Part shown: positions 52,101 to 63,139 of the stretch, piece after piece
Layout of the letters: each line of letters starts with the position of its first letter
How positions within the stretch are numbered: position 1 is the stretch's first letter
NCBI GenBank assembly: GCA_023374025.1
Contig: SIJG01000063.1
Span: 124,001 to 188,000 of the forward strand
Reading direction: 5' to 3'
DNA from: Heterodera schachtii
Taxonomy: Eukaryota; Nematoda; Chromadorea; Rhabditida; Heteroderidae
Length of the DNA: 64,000 nucleotides
The notes under the pieces: model-generated
Databases searched by the model: none
Told to the model about the DNA's origin: nothing
What the model saw: only the letters and a program-made list of their open reading frames with translations
Program-made: the position numbers and the translations under genes

Positions 52101-53099
52101 TCGTTTTTTTAACGGAGCGAATATTTGAATTAATTCGATTTAAAAAAGTGACATTTTATTTCATTTTCTTGTTTGTAAAATACCTAAAGTTTCAGAGAAA
52201 TCTGTTAAAGAATAGTCAAAATTTCTATTTTTCCTCCGGCGACGCCTATCGGCACCGCCGGGCCCCAAAAACTTATTTTTTCATAAAAAAATTTGCCTTA
52301 ATTTTAACTTATTTACATAGAAAAAACAGCAAATTTATTAAATTTCACCCCTACATTTGAAGCTTTTTCGCACATATTTCGCGAATTTTTTGCCCCCTAT
52401 TTAGGTCCGGTCCCTATTTTGGACTTTTTCGCCCCTATAAATCCGGCCCCTATTAATTTCTCGGACCACAACATTTTTCTTAATTGGTCAATCAATGCCT
52501 ACATTATTTTTGATATAACTAACTGGAGTCTGCAAAATTTTTAGATAGGTAAATTCTGGGCTAAAGGCAACAGACAAAAAATTCTTCTTTAATATAAGGC
52601 TGAATTCCGGATATTTTTTCTTAATGTCAACATTTGTTTGTTATGTTCTTGTGACAGACATTAAGCTTTCGTTTAATATCACCAATTAGGCATTGAATGA
52701 TCAATTAAGAAAAATTATGGCACAAGAAGCTAAGGATGGTCACTGATTGGACGCGTAAAATGGAATAGACCCTTTTTTAAACACTTAAATTTGTTCAGAA
52801 TGTGCTTCAACTAAAGCCGGACAAACGCTTATCAGCAAAAGGAATTGTGCAATATTTAAATGGAGAAGTGCGAATTGGAAGAATTTTTGAGCCTTGAGGG
52901 GAATAATGCATGGAAAATTGTCATTTTTAATGATTTAAAAATGGAAAAATTGGAGCAATTAATTTCAAATTTGTATGGCCAAGAATCCAATTTATACACA
53001 ATGTTGAAAAATGTGATCAAAAAACAGCAGAAGGAATTATTGGCGGAGAAAGAGAAATTGGAGAAATGTGACACAAAAGGCACAAATTTTGATGAGTAA
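46155..53099 (+). CDS. Protein kinase-like gene with N-terminal signal peptide
   Basis: The exons are 46155-46239, 46852-47353, 47788-47954, 49936-50093, 50161-50372, 50757-50831, 51478-51663 and 52799 to 52897 (or 53099). Exon 1 is a clear signal peptide (FIFSLVIFSTFFCQLLIVGA). A Lys/Glu-rich region precedes the kinase domain: glycine loop FGEGGYGK, Lys in CVVVKICS (about 47851), catalytic loop HLDFKPDN (50169-50192), DFD at 50244-50252 in place of DFG, YKSPE, and DIWSFGVSLYEI. Two breaks exist: a frame change near 47150 before the glycine loop, and one near 52860 after KPDKRLSAKGIVQYL. The exon 7 acceptor is weak. The catalytic Lys, Asp and Asn are present, so activity is possible. Export of a kinase is inferred from the signal peptide and is unusual. 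Confidence 0.7.
48065..48570. repeat. Inverse copy of the 'atatggactaaaa' repeat
   Basis: 'ttttagtccatttggcc', 'tttagtccatattttatg' and 'acacccctaaa' mirror 1-600 on the other strand. It lies in intron 3 of the kinase-like gene. Confidence 0.6.
48688..49910. mobile_element. Inverted-repeat element with a second element nested inside
   Basis: The outer ends are perfect: CGACATTTGCGGACCGACAT and ATGTCGGTCCGCAAATGTCG. Nested at 49148-49622 is another pair, 'gaaccgaaaatggtctcagt' and 'gaaccgaaaatagtctcagt', against their complements at 49570-49620. No transposase is visible. The whole lies in kinase intron 3. Confidence 0.8.
51371..51400. repeat. Poly-G tract
   Basis: About 20 consecutive G after 'ggagggggc', next to 'accggcgggtacc', inside kinase intron 6. 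Such a tract is prone to assembly error and could form a G-quadruplex. Confidence 0.7.
51706..52020. repeat. Tandem repeat of about 61 bp
   Basis: Five units of 'ctaagatttgtcctttttt' + 'gagggcccggatcttagaag' + 'gctaaaatgtcc' in kinase intron 7, entered by 'cagggctcccaagtgtac'. Single degraded units occur at about 57652-57735 and 36045-36115. Confidence 0.85.
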
Positions 53100-53834
53100 T
53101 TTGAGAAAAAGGCAAAGGGTGTGATTGATTCACTTTGTTTCCACTTTTGTATTTAATTGTACAACACAAAACGGATTCAAACAATTTGACTTTTGTAACT
53201 CAAAATTTTGCTGAAAATGCCTCCTTTTGAAATCTCGGAATTTTAAAATTTCAAAGCTTTCTGAAAATAGTGAACGAGGGAGTTGCCAAAAATCAATTTG
53301 CTCAAAAATCCGTTTTTATTTGTACAAAAAACGGAAACATTTTCGATTTTTATCTTATTTATTATTTGTTTGTATTTATTTATATATTAGGCATTTTATG
53401 GGCAAAAGCAAAAATCTTTAATTTTCCGACAAAATCCAAATAAATTGGTCTTAATGAGTCTGAAATATCAAAAACGAAAAGATGCCTTCAAATCTTTCAA
53501 AAATCAAATTAACAAAAATTCTGACTTTCTATGTTTTGTTTTTCAAATATTACTTTTTTAAGTTGTTTAATCACTTTGGATTTGTTAAAAAATGCCTTTA
53601 ACTTTCCTATTGTCCAAACGACCCCCCTCCGCTACTGTATTTTTATATTCGCGTATAAAACGGCAAACAAAAGTGTTACGGTTCATTTTATAAAAAATTA
53701 ACATAACTTAAAATAATTAAATAATGCATTTTTTTAATATAAAACCTAACTAAATCTTTGATTTTAATATCCGGGCAAAAATGGACAACAAAAATGATAT
53801 TATTGCCAATTTCGGACACGAAAAATAGAGAAAT
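53100..53834. other. Convergent intergenic spacer
   Basis: Lies between the 3' ends of the kinase-like gene and the cysteine synthase gene. AT-rich; the leader phrase 'aaaagatgccttcaaat' recurs at about 53480. No gene is seen. Confidence 0.45.
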
Positions 53835-56466
53835 TCATGCCAATTTTAAGCGTTTTAAATTTTCCTCAAGTGTTTCCGTGTGGCACATTGCTGCCGTTTC
53901 TTCGTGAGCATTCGAATAGAGTTCAGACGATCTGTTAAAATATGTTTAAAATGAAAATAAAATTATTTTAAAAATCTTTGCGCACAAATATCGTTCGCCC
54001 GAGCTTGGCAACACAGTGACGATCAGTTTATTGGCATTTTGTTTTTTCCGCGCTATTTGCAGAGAGGCGAAAACATTGGCACCGCTGGAAATGCCTAAAT
54101 AGAATTGTGAAACAAATCCATGAACCGTTATAAAATATTTTTAATTTATTTTCAATTTTACCAAACAAAAGGCCCTCCTCCGCGGCCATCCGTCGTGCCA
54201 TTGCGATTGCGTCGTCCGAGTGAACTTGCACAATTCCGCCGCCGTTTTTGTACAGGTTCGTGTCCAACACGGCGGGCACTGTGCCCGTGCCGATGCCTTG
54301 AATTCGATGCCGTGCTCCTTCGGGGCGGCATCCACTGAGTACGGCACTCTCCGCCGGCTCAACGGCGTAAAACTGCAATATTTGTGGGGCATATTTTATA
54401 ATGATATTTCAGATAAGAAGTTTATCAGTTTGTTGCCAAACTAAACCAGCAGAAAAAGACAATTCGTTCCACCGAATTGCTATAAAATTTTTAGGTATTT
54501 CTGTTTGTTAAGTGTAAGGCTTTAGACTGATAATACCTACGACATGTGGACCGGCCCGGTGATTTTGGAAATCCGGTTTGACTGGTTTTGGAGAGATCGG
54601 GGACCCGGAAATCTGTTGGAATTTTACCAACCTTTTTAGTAAAGTCCGGTTTGACCGGTTTTTGAGAGATCTGACCCGAAACAGATTATTTTTTAAAATG
54701 TCAACCCGGCCCGACGAATTGTCGAACGATTTTTACCGGCTCTAATTTTTGTTGATTTTCATTTGAACTTTTTTTGACCCAATTAGATTTAGCCAATTTT
54801 GGTTTCGATAGTAAGTTTAATTATTTGTTTCTTGATTTTTATGTGTCCAAATGGCGAGGAAAAGCTTATATTGGTGTCAATCGGAAGCTTAAAGTCTCTG
54901 GAATTTATCAAACACACTAAAATAATAAATACTCTTTAGGCTTATAAAATCCAAAGAGATGAAAAAAATAGAATAGGAGCTTCCTTCGTTCAAAATTTTC
55001 TGAATTTTCATAGACTCTTATTTTTATTTTTTTTGCAAAAAACTATTTTGCTATTTTGAAATTAGGCAGTCACAGTCACTAAATTTTGAAAAAAAAAACA
55101 GGCGAATTTTTGCTGACAAATTGAGTAAAAATATTTTTGTTTTGAACGAAGATTGCCCCTATTTCAAGATATTTTGTAAATCCCGGCATCTCTTCTTAAA
55201 CTATTTGTATTACATTGAGTAAATTTATGGGATAAAAATTAATAAAAATAAATTTTTATTTTGATAAATTCATTTATAATTTATTTAATGACCGTTATGT
55301 TTTGGTTCTTTTCACGCAAATAACGCGCAACGCCTGTCAGCTGAATAAAGAAAAAAACAACCAAATAATTAATTTAATTATTTTCAATTATTACCGTTCC
55401 TCCGGTGCCAACGCCAAATACGCAAATGTCCACTTTTCCTTGCGTTTGATGCCAAATTTCAGGCCCCGTTGTCCGATAGTGAATTTCGGGGTTCACCTCG
55501 TTGCAAAACTTTAATAAATTTAATTAAAATAATTTAATTAAATTGAGTCATTAATTTATTTTATTATTTAAATTGCCTGCATGGGATTGAAAGAATTGGG
55601 AATTGCTCGTGCCAATTGTTTCGTTCGCTCTACGGCGCCGTTGAAGCCCAATTTTGGGTCTAACAGTACCAATTCGGCACCAAGCGCACGTAACACTGTT
55701 CTCTGTTTTTGCAGTAATAATTAACACATTTTTATCAAAATACTTTAATAATTAAAAAATTATTAAAAATTTAAATATTTTATCTTCTCACACGTTCAAT
55801 TGTTTGTGACGAGGATATCACAGCAATGAAACGATAGCCGCGAATGGCCGCCACCGAGGCGAGTGCTTCAATTAATTGGATTAATTAATCATTAACACAA
55901 ATTGATTGATGATCAATTAATGATTGGGTAGTTGATAATTAATTAATTAGTCATGAATAATTTGGTTGATAATTAATTAATTATTAGTGGTTGACCAATG
56001 CCCGTGTTTCCTGCCGTTTGTTCAATTATTGTGCTGATCCCCGGCTTAATTCGGCCTTCTTTTTCCGCTGCGTCGATCATAGCGACGCCAATTCTGTCCT
56101 TCACTGAGCCCGAGGGGTTTAGCCATTCCAATTTTACTGCTAAACATTCTGATTGAATTGGATATTCATTTTTTGAAATGATGATTTTTTGTAAATTTAA
56201 CTTTTTTCTGAATCAATGCGTTTTAGCCACTCTCAAGACGAAAAAATGGTATCTTTTATTTAAAAAAAAAACAATTTTTAATAATAAATGATGCCGAATT
56301 TTAATTTTCGGTTTAAAAACAAAAATTTTACAATTGGTGATATTTTTCAAAAATTTTGTTCACCAATTTTAGCGGCGCACCCTTTTGACACTTTGTTCAA
56401 ATAAACCATTGGCGTATTGCCAATCAATGCGCAACCATCGGACCCAATTCCATCTCGTGAAGCCAT
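53835..56466 (-). CDS. Cysteine synthase (O-acetylserine sulfhydrylase-like, CYSL type)
   Basis: This is a PLP enzyme that forms cysteine, or cyanoalanine, from activated serine or cysteine. The exons are 56364-56466, 55996-56139, 55792-55865, 55577-55702, 55395-55508, 55293-55340, 54162-54372, 53986-54092 and 53835-53931. Motifs in order: [10 protein letters not shown], the PLP lysine in [10 protein letters not shown], the substrate loop TAGNTGIG, the phosphate-binding GVGTGGT, and GISSGAN. Removing one A from the AAA near 54049 makes the length 1023 nt (340 residues) and restores [18 protein letters not shown]; as given, exon 8 hits a stop. Intron 4 has a GC donor. There is no haem or CBS regulatory domain, so it is the short cysteine synthase type. 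This family is known in nematodes. Confidence 0.9.
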
Positions 56467-58030
56467 GCAAATTCAGCGTGTTGTGTGTGTATTAATTCTA
56501 AATTCCGCAAAAAACGAGCAGAAATGGAAAAAATAAATTAAAATAATTTTAATTTAAAAAATCATCAAAAAATATCACAAGAAAATTAAATTTTGATTTT
56601 TTGCCAAAAATTTTTCGATCTTTAATAAAAATTTGTTTAAAATTGAGAAAAAATATTACAGGAACACTCAGCAGTAACAAATACCTAATATAAGAATGTC
56701 GTGAAATTTTTTAAAATTATTTTATTCTATTAGAGAACGGTTAAGCTATCGAACGATAGAGTGTAAATTTGGATATTTTTAAATAAAATTATGAATTTGT
56801 TTTTTTTCCATTTTCTGCTCATTTAGCGGATCTTTAAATGTCATGTTGGCGGTCGGAATTGTGAAAATAAATTTATGGCTGTAAAGCAATTAAAAGAAAA
56901 TGTTCAAATAGAATGAGACAATTATGAGCAAATTAATCATTTAAAAAATCAATTCTATACATATTATTTGTTCTTCTTTAATTAAAGGTTTGTTCACTCA
57001 ATTTAGTTTATCAAATAACGGGAATTGATTTACGATTGGGCTAATTAATTGCTTGCCGAATTGGGCGATGATTTTTTTTTTTGATGAAATATGTTGAGCC
57101 AGTTAATTGCTCAAACAATTATTTGTGGAAAGTCGAACACCAAAATATTTATTAAAGACAAATGCAAAAATAAATAAAACAAATATTGTCGGAGGAACAG
57201 AGAAAATTGGGGAAGCAAAATAGGAAGGAAAAACAACAAAATGAATGTGGATGAACGAAGGGAAGGGAATTTGACTGTGGAAAATCAATATGGGGTCAAA
57301 GACAGGGCTGGGACCGCGCCGCGATGCGCGATGTGCGATCCGCGGCGTTTTTTTTTTTGCGCGATCCGCGGTCTCGGCAATTTGAATGCGCGGTGCGCGG
57401 CCGCGGTTTTTTTTTTTTTGCGCGATCCGCGATGCGCGACATTTGGGACTCCGCGGCAATTTTGGACCAATTAAAAAAAATTATTTATCGAAGCGATTAT
57501 TTTTTATGTTTAATATTATTTAAAAATAAGTAATTGTTTTTGTAAAAAGCAAGAGATTTATGGAAAATTATGTCATAATATCACTCACTATTTTACCAAG
57601 AAAATATAAGATTGAGGCAAAATTTGGTAATTTTTGGACAAAATCAGATTGACCAAGTGTCCTTTTTTTAAGATTTGTCCTTTTTTGGAGGGGCGGGTCT
57701 TAGAAAGCTAAAATGTCCTTTTTTCTAAGATTTTGGTGAAACTCTGTTAACAAATAGTGTAATTGCCTAAACGCCTTAAATAACAGTCACAATTTTAAAA
57801 TTTTCTGAAATTTTTTGCTGAAATATAGAAAAATAATCCTAAATAAATTTTCATATTATTTAAAAAAAATTGTCAATGTTATCCCAATGTCAAAAATGCA
57901 ATAAAGTAATGAAAGTTTTGAAATATGTACTTTTAATGTCAGTGTCAAATAAAAATTGTGTTTTTAAAACTAAGAACTTTATGTATTTCAAAATCTGTTC
58001 GTCACTAATTTGTAATTTTTATTCAAGGAA
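56467..58030. repeat. Repeat-rich spacer
   Basis: Around 57020-57100 the sequence 'ttgccgaattgggcgatgat' followed by T11 and 'gatgaaatat' matches the 5' part of the HTH gene (2604-2640). At 57305-57460 is a block of 'gcgatccgcggt' words entered by 'cagggctggg'. At 57652-57735 is a degraded 'aagatttgtcctttttt' unit. No intact gene is seen. Confidence 0.5.
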
Positions 58031-58034
58031 ATGT

Positions 58035-58895
58035 TAATTTAATTTGGTATTTTACAATTGTAATTTTATTGCCGGAAAATGCGTGTTTTCATTTAGTATT
58101 TTTACCAATTGTATTTTAATTACCGGAAAATGCGTGTTTTCATTTAGTATTTTAACAATTGTATTTTAATTACCGGAAAATGCGCATTTTCACTTAGTTT
58201 TACAATTGCAATTTGATTACCAAAAATGTTCATTTTACAATTGTATTTTATTTACCGGAAAATGCACATTTTCACTTAGTTTTACAATTGTAATTTGATT
58301 ACCGAAAATGTTCATTTTACAAAATGCACCTTTTCACTTAGTTTTACAATTGTAATTTGATTACCGGAAAATGTTCATTTTACAATTGTATTTTATTTAC
58401 CGGAAAATGCACCTTTTCACTTAGTTTTACAATTGTAATTTGATTACCGGAAAATGTTCATTTTACAATTGTATTTTATTTACCGGAAAATGCACATTTT
58501 CACTTAGTTTTACAATTGTAATTTGATTACCGAAAATGTTCATTTTACAAAATGCACCTTTTCACTTAGTTTTACAATTGTAATTTGATTACCGGAAAAT
58601 GTTCATTTTACAATTGTATTTTATTTACCGGAAAATGCACCTTTTCACTTAGTTTTACAATTGTAATTTGATTACCGGAAAAGGTTCATTTTACAATTGT
58701 ATTTTATTTACCGGAAAATGCACATTTTCACTTAGTTTTACAATTGTAATTTGATTACCGAAAATGTTCATTTTACAAAATGCACCTTTTCACTTAGTTT
58801 TACAATTGTAATTTGATTACCGGAAAAGGTTCATTTTACAATTTATTTTATTTACCGGAAAATGTTCATTTTACAATTGTATTTTATTTACCGGA
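58035..58895. repeat. Minisatellite of 'accggaaaatgca' / 'caattgtaatttgatt' units
   Basis: Units alternate 'tttatttaccggaaaatg', 'cattttcacttagtttt' and 'acaattgtaatttgattacc' in a higher-order pattern of nearly 200 bp repeated about four times. Not CRISPR: the units are contiguous and lack unique spacers. Confidence 0.85.
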
Positions 58896-59480
58896 AAATT
58901 GTTGAGAGCATTTCCCAAAGTCTTTCGTAGGGATGACGTGTCCTTTTATCGCCCGCAAATGGTTTAATTCTCAATGTCCGCAATTGGTACAACACGGCTG
59001 TGGCTTCATTGTGTTTCATGCGGGTATTGCCTTTCTCAGGTTCTGTGCCCGACTTTGACATTTGTTTTGCGTATTCTCTTTGCTCTGTACGCGCATCTCT
59101 GTCAGCTTTGGAGCGTTGCAACTTTGCCCCAGCTGCGACTTTCATTTCCAAGTCCTTTAGCTCAGTTAGCTTTGTGTTGGCTGCTTCCATTTTTTGCTCA
59201 ATTTTTCCGCCGATTGAAATTGTTCATACACTGCTTGCTCACTTTTTCTCTCATCTTTGTCCATCTTTTGCATTAAGTCATGCCATTTATTTATGACTGC
59301 CCAAATTTGCTCAATTTTTTCGCTTATGGCATTCACTTCTGCCTTAATTCTGTCTGTTGCTCCTTACATTAAAATGGCATTTTCCAATGAGGTCATGGTT
59401 TGATCCGACTCGGCATTGAGCTCTGCAGCTGTTTTTGACTTCTCCAGAGCTTTCAACTCTGTTACAATTTTTGTGCGCAA
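58888..59480 (-). pseudogene. Gag-like coiled-coil relic
   Basis: Read on the minus strand, a Lys/Glu-rich helical stretch (SLENAILM, EQIWAVINKWHDLM) passes one stop and one frame change into KLTELKDLEMKVAAGAKLQR. It ends in LRIKPFAGDKRTRHPYERLW, which resembles the 'L-P-x-x-x-F-x-G-(x)-W-x-x-F-W' core of Bel/Pao gag. The resemblance is weak but the architecture matches the gag at 61216. Confidence 0.4.
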
Positions 59481-59582
59481 ATGACTTGAGATTTTTGCGA
59501 TTTTTTGGCTTCAAATTCCGAATTCGTTGTCCTGATTCTCTTATTGTTTTGCCAAACTGTGGACCGTGCGTGAGCGGAGCGA

Positions 59583-59888
59583 CTTGGGTTACGAAAAACC
59601 CAAGAGGCTGGCAGTGTATGAAAAGGAACGCTTCGAGTCACGAAAAACTCGAAGTGTTTTTCTTAACGTACGTGCTGCGCCTTGGATCACTAAAAACCCA
59701 AGGGACGGCTCGTACGCCTAGAAATGTCCTAAGGATGCGGCTACTTCAAAGGGAACACACGCCTTAGGCCACGAGTTACAAAAAACTCGAGGACTGTACC
59801 CTGGGAATGGAGGCGATTCGGGTCACAAAAAACCCGAGTGGCCAACTGAGCTATGGAAAGACGCCTCGGATTAGAAAAAATCCGGGAG
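59583..59888 (+). other. Regular array of hairpins with conserved loops
   Basis: Six clear stem-loops start at 59583, 59631, 59680, 59772, 59818 and 59865, spaced about 47 nt, with one degraded position near 59726. Loops follow YA(C/G)NAAAA; stems differ (CTTGGGT/ACCCAAG, CTTCGAGT/ACTCGAAG, CGAGT/ACTCG, TCGGGT/ACCCGA, CTCGGAT/ATCCGGG) but remain complementary. The array abuts the direct repeat at 59910, which has its own 48-bp units with TCCGAA/TTCGGA arms. Confidence 0.7.
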
Positions 59889-59909
59889 TCTTAACTTTCA
59901 AAAAGAGGT

Positions 59910-60342
59910 GCCTGTCCGAAACATTCCGATTTTCGGACCAAATTTCCGTTTTTCGGGGAGTGTCCGAAACATTCCGATTTTCGGACCAAAGTTCCATTTT
60001 CGGCAATGTCCTCAACATTCCGATTTTCTTTTCGGGCCAATTTTCCCATTTTCAAAACCAGGGGCACCGAGCGAGCCATGGAAACAGGACGACACCGAAT
60101 GGATTTGGACGAGGCCAATCTCATTTGGCGAGAGGAAACGAGCGACGAATTGGCCACAAGGCGGTCAACGAGAGCGGCACAATTGGACGGGACGGCACAA
60201 TGAACGAGTGAAGAAAGAACGAAGGAGGATGTCGCAAATGGAGAGAAAGGAGACAACGACGAAATTGGTGAACGGCGGACAAATTTGACAATTTTTAAAA
60301 ATGCTCAATATCTTTAATTTTTACTTTTTATTTATTTTGCCC
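59910..60342 (+). repeat. Direct terminal repeat (putative LTR), left copy
   Basis: From 'tgtccgaaacattccg' to 'tttttactttttatttattt' this matches 63140-63622. It holds two 48-bp units where the right copy holds three. Similarity ends at 'tttattttg' on the right. TG...CA ends are not obvious, so LTR status is probable but not proven. Confidence 0.65.
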
Positions 60343-61215
60343 AAATTTATTGTCCAAAAATTATCGGAATCTCATTTCCGATTTAAATTAATTTTGTCCA
60401 ACCCCATATTGTCCAAATTTTCGGAATTTCATTTCCAAGTTACATTTTTTGTCCAATTCACAAAAATCTCGGAATCTCATTTCCTAGTTTCACATTTTTT
60501 TATTTATTCCCTTTTGTCCCAAAAACATCGAATCTCATTTCCGAGTTTCACATTTTTTATTCCTTGTCAAAAATCTTGGAATCTCTTTTCTGAGTTTCAC
60601 ATTTTTTTTATCCCAATTTGTCCAGAAAAATCGGAGTCTCATTTCCGTGTGCCTAAATTTTATTTTAATTTTCTCCTCTCATAATTGCTTTTAAAAAATC
60701 GATCCAATCGAAATCCCAGTCATTCCCACAATTTGGGAGAATCGTGGTCGGCCTAAAATTTTAGTAAATTTGTGAGTTTCAGAGCAATTTTCTGTACACT
60801 TCAACAAATTTGCCGATTGATTTTTTGACAATTTGGAGTCTCAGCTCCAATTGTACGTGCTAAAAGGTTGGTTTTAAAACGCTTTTAACCCCCCCCCCCC
60901 CCCCGCTAAAAGGTTTTAAATACCCCCCCCCCCCCCTCCGACGGTAAAAAGAGTTTAAAACCATACCCCCCTTTTTTAATAAGTGAGTTTCATTTCGATT
61001 CACATTTCGTATAATTTGTCCCAATTAAGTCAGCACTTGATCAAACCAGAGTCTCATCTCTGACTGTGCGTTGCATAAGGGTCCGGTAATTAGGGAAACC
61101 CCCCCCCCCCCCGTTAAGTTAAAATCACTGAGTCTCAGCTCATTGCACAGTTTTGTTATTGATTTGTGATTGGAGTCTTATCTCCGGAATTCTATTTTCG
61201 TCATTGATAAGAGCA
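60343..61215 (+). repeat. Leader of the gag element with 'gaatctcatttccgagttt' repeats
   Basis: 'tcggaatctcatttccgag' recurs about six times between 60363 and 60650. Poly-C tracts lie at about 60890, 60922 and 61101. No gene is seen before the gag start. Confidence 0.6.
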
Positions 61216-62775
61216 ATGACAGCCCCCATCCAGACAATAGTTAGGGGATGTGCCAGCAAATTGGAAGCATTATTGGGTACCGAAATCCCACCTGACCTGG
61301 GAATAAATGCCCTACCAAATCAATGCCAACGGAGGCTGTACAAATTCAGAAACCTTCTTAATGATTTAGAAAAGATTATTCAAAAAATCGATGAAAATTT
61401 GGGTTTGGCCAATGAGTATATTGGCAAACTGAGTCGAGACAATGCAATCCGTAAGGAAACGGAAATGCAGGAATTGCTGCAGGAGTTACAAATTAATGAG
61501 AAACAAAGGGCAGCAGACGTTCTCATTCCAATTTTGAGGGGCAAAATTGAGGAATTAGAAGAAAGGTTAGACATAACACATAACACTGATGGTGATACGA
61601 CCTCAGGCATTGTACCCCTCTCAAGGAGTGTACCAATGAGGAAGAATTTGCCAAAAACAGAACTTAAGAGATTTGATGGTAGTCCATCTCAGTGGATACC
61701 ATTTTGGGATTACTTCCGTACCATAATTCATGAGGACTCTCATGTCCCAAAAATTGAAAAGTTTAGTTATTTGGACTCATGCATTGAAGGCAAGGCCAGT
61801 GCAATCATTCAGGGGATTCCCATTAGTGAAAGTGGGTATGATGATGCAATTGATTTGCTTCTAAAGACCTATGGGGAAACCAAGAGACTAATTCGAACGT
61901 TAAACCGGGAACTTATGTCACTTCAGATTAGTGAGTCATTTGAAGACGACGAGTCCTTGTACTTGAAGTCTGAAAAGATTTTTCGACAATTGATTTCAAT
62001 GAATCAAAATGTCGAGGACGGTATGTATTACAGTAACCTGGAGGGCAAAATGTCTCCCGAGGTGTTAGACAAGTACTGTGTTATCAAGGATGCCGAAGAT
62101 AATGATGATTGGGATACCTCAAAGTTTCGGAATGCATTCTCACGTGCATTGGACCAAATAAAGCATAGGCAGGAATTGAGAAAAAATGTACTTAAACCAA
62201 AAAGGGAACACCACGAACAGACAATGTCTTTCACGGCATTAACTAAGCAAGAGAATAATCAAGAACGAAATAAGTCCTCACAAAATAAGTCAGATCAATC
62301 ACCTCATCATTGGCGAGAGGAACAAACAAGAAAATTTCAGAATCGGATGCCCTCGAGCATCAATCCATTAATTGATGATTTGTCGATGAAGGACGGTCTT
62401 AATTCCCCGGTAAAGGAAAAGTGGACTGAACATGAACCTAAGCATTGTCAACTATGTCAAGGAAATCATAAAGCGAAGAGATGTTGGAAATATTCCGATG
62501 CTTTCTCAAGGCGGAATAAGGTTTTAAAATTGGAATTATGTATGATCTGCCTTAAGGGAGGGCATTGGGCGAGTCAATGCAGTTTTAAACATTACTGGTG
62601 TAAAATTTGCCAACGAACTGGACATCACATCTCATTGTGTAGAAGAATTGATCCACCCATTTGTCATTTACCTAGATCAGAAAGAGATTCTGTTGAAAAC
62701 CCGAAAAACCAACAGATTGCAGAAGACTTCTCAGAGTCTGAAAGGGTCGAAAAAGAGATTACGAGAGAAATGTAG
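61216..62775 (+). CDS. Bel/Pao-type retrotransposon gag polyprotein
   Basis: 519 residues from ATG 61216. An N-terminal helical region (about 1-140) is followed by the DUF1759-type core beginning near residue 150 (LKRFDGSPSQWIPFWDYF). There are three CCHC-type zinc knuckles near residues 410-475 (CQLCQGNHKAKRC, CMICLKGGHWASQC, CKICQRTGHHISLC). It packages element RNA in the virus-like particle. The frame ends at 62775 and no protease, reverse transcriptase or integrase follows before the right repeat, so pol is deleted and the element would need help in trans. The frame itself is intact, which suggests recent activity or selection. Confidence 0.85.
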   Translation: MTAPIQTIVRGCASKLEALLGTEIPPDLGINALPNQCQRRLYKFRNLLNDLEKIIQKIDENLGLANEYIGKLSRDNAIRKETEMQELLQELQINEKQRAADVLIPILRGKIEELEERLDITHNTDGDTTSGIVPLSRSVPMRKNLPKTELKRFDGSPSQWIPFWDYFRTIIHEDSHVPKIEKFSYLDSCIEGKASAIIQGIPISESGYDDAIDLLLKTYGETKRLIRTLNRELMSLQISESFEDDESLYLKSEKIFRQLISMNQNVEDGMYYSNLEGKMSPEVLDKYCVIKDAEDNDDWDTSKFRNAFSRALDQIKHRQELRKNVLKPKREHHEQTMSFTALTKQENNQERNKSSQNKSDQSPHHWREEQTRKFQNRMPSSINPLIDDLSMKDGLNSPVKEKWTEHEPKHCQLCQGNHKAKRCWKYSDAFSRRNKVLKLELCMICLKGGHWASQCSFKHYWCKICQRTGHHISLCRRIDPPICHLPRSERDSVENPKNQQIAEDFSESERVEKEITREM

Positions 62776-63139
62776 GAGAGGTATCATCCTCGAATCAAGG
62801 CAGGTCCTGTCTCTAATGAATGGGAAAATTGGATATAAAAATTGTCAGTCTTATCTGACGGGGAGAATAAATTGATAGAGAAAATAGTCCAAAATAGAAA
62901 ACTAGAAGAATTATGTGCCGACCTAGTTAAACTGAGTGTCTTAGTGTCATTACAAATAATACCGTGCCTCATCGCGGAAAGTGCAGAAGAAAAGAGAAAT
63001 TTAGACTAGGTATTTCCAACATGAATTTTGGATCCAAAATTTGTCTCATCAAATTGGACATCTTACTTATATGCTTAACAAAACTGACGTAGTTCATATC
63101 CAGCCCCCCCCCCCCGAAAAACCAACTGCAAGTTTTTGG
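62776..63139 (+). pseudogene. Residual internal region after gag
   Basis: A short frame (KLEELCADLVKLSVLVSLQ, to about 63009) could be the last part of a deleted pol. It is followed by a 12-14 C tract at 63106. Too short to identify. Confidence 0.35.

Noticed and set aside
58035..58895. Regular repeats that could suggest a CRISPR-like array
   Set aside because: Units are contiguous, vary among themselves and have no unique spacers; the genome is eukaryotic. It is a minisatellite.
59435..59767. Plus-strand frame over the hairpin array
   Set aside because: It lies over the hairpins and the antisense of the gag relic and has no protein-like features of its own.
60890..61115. Poly-C tracts as biological signals
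   Set aside because: Runs of C at several places near the retroelement are more simply slippage-prone or assembly-inflated tracts; no conserved context was seen.
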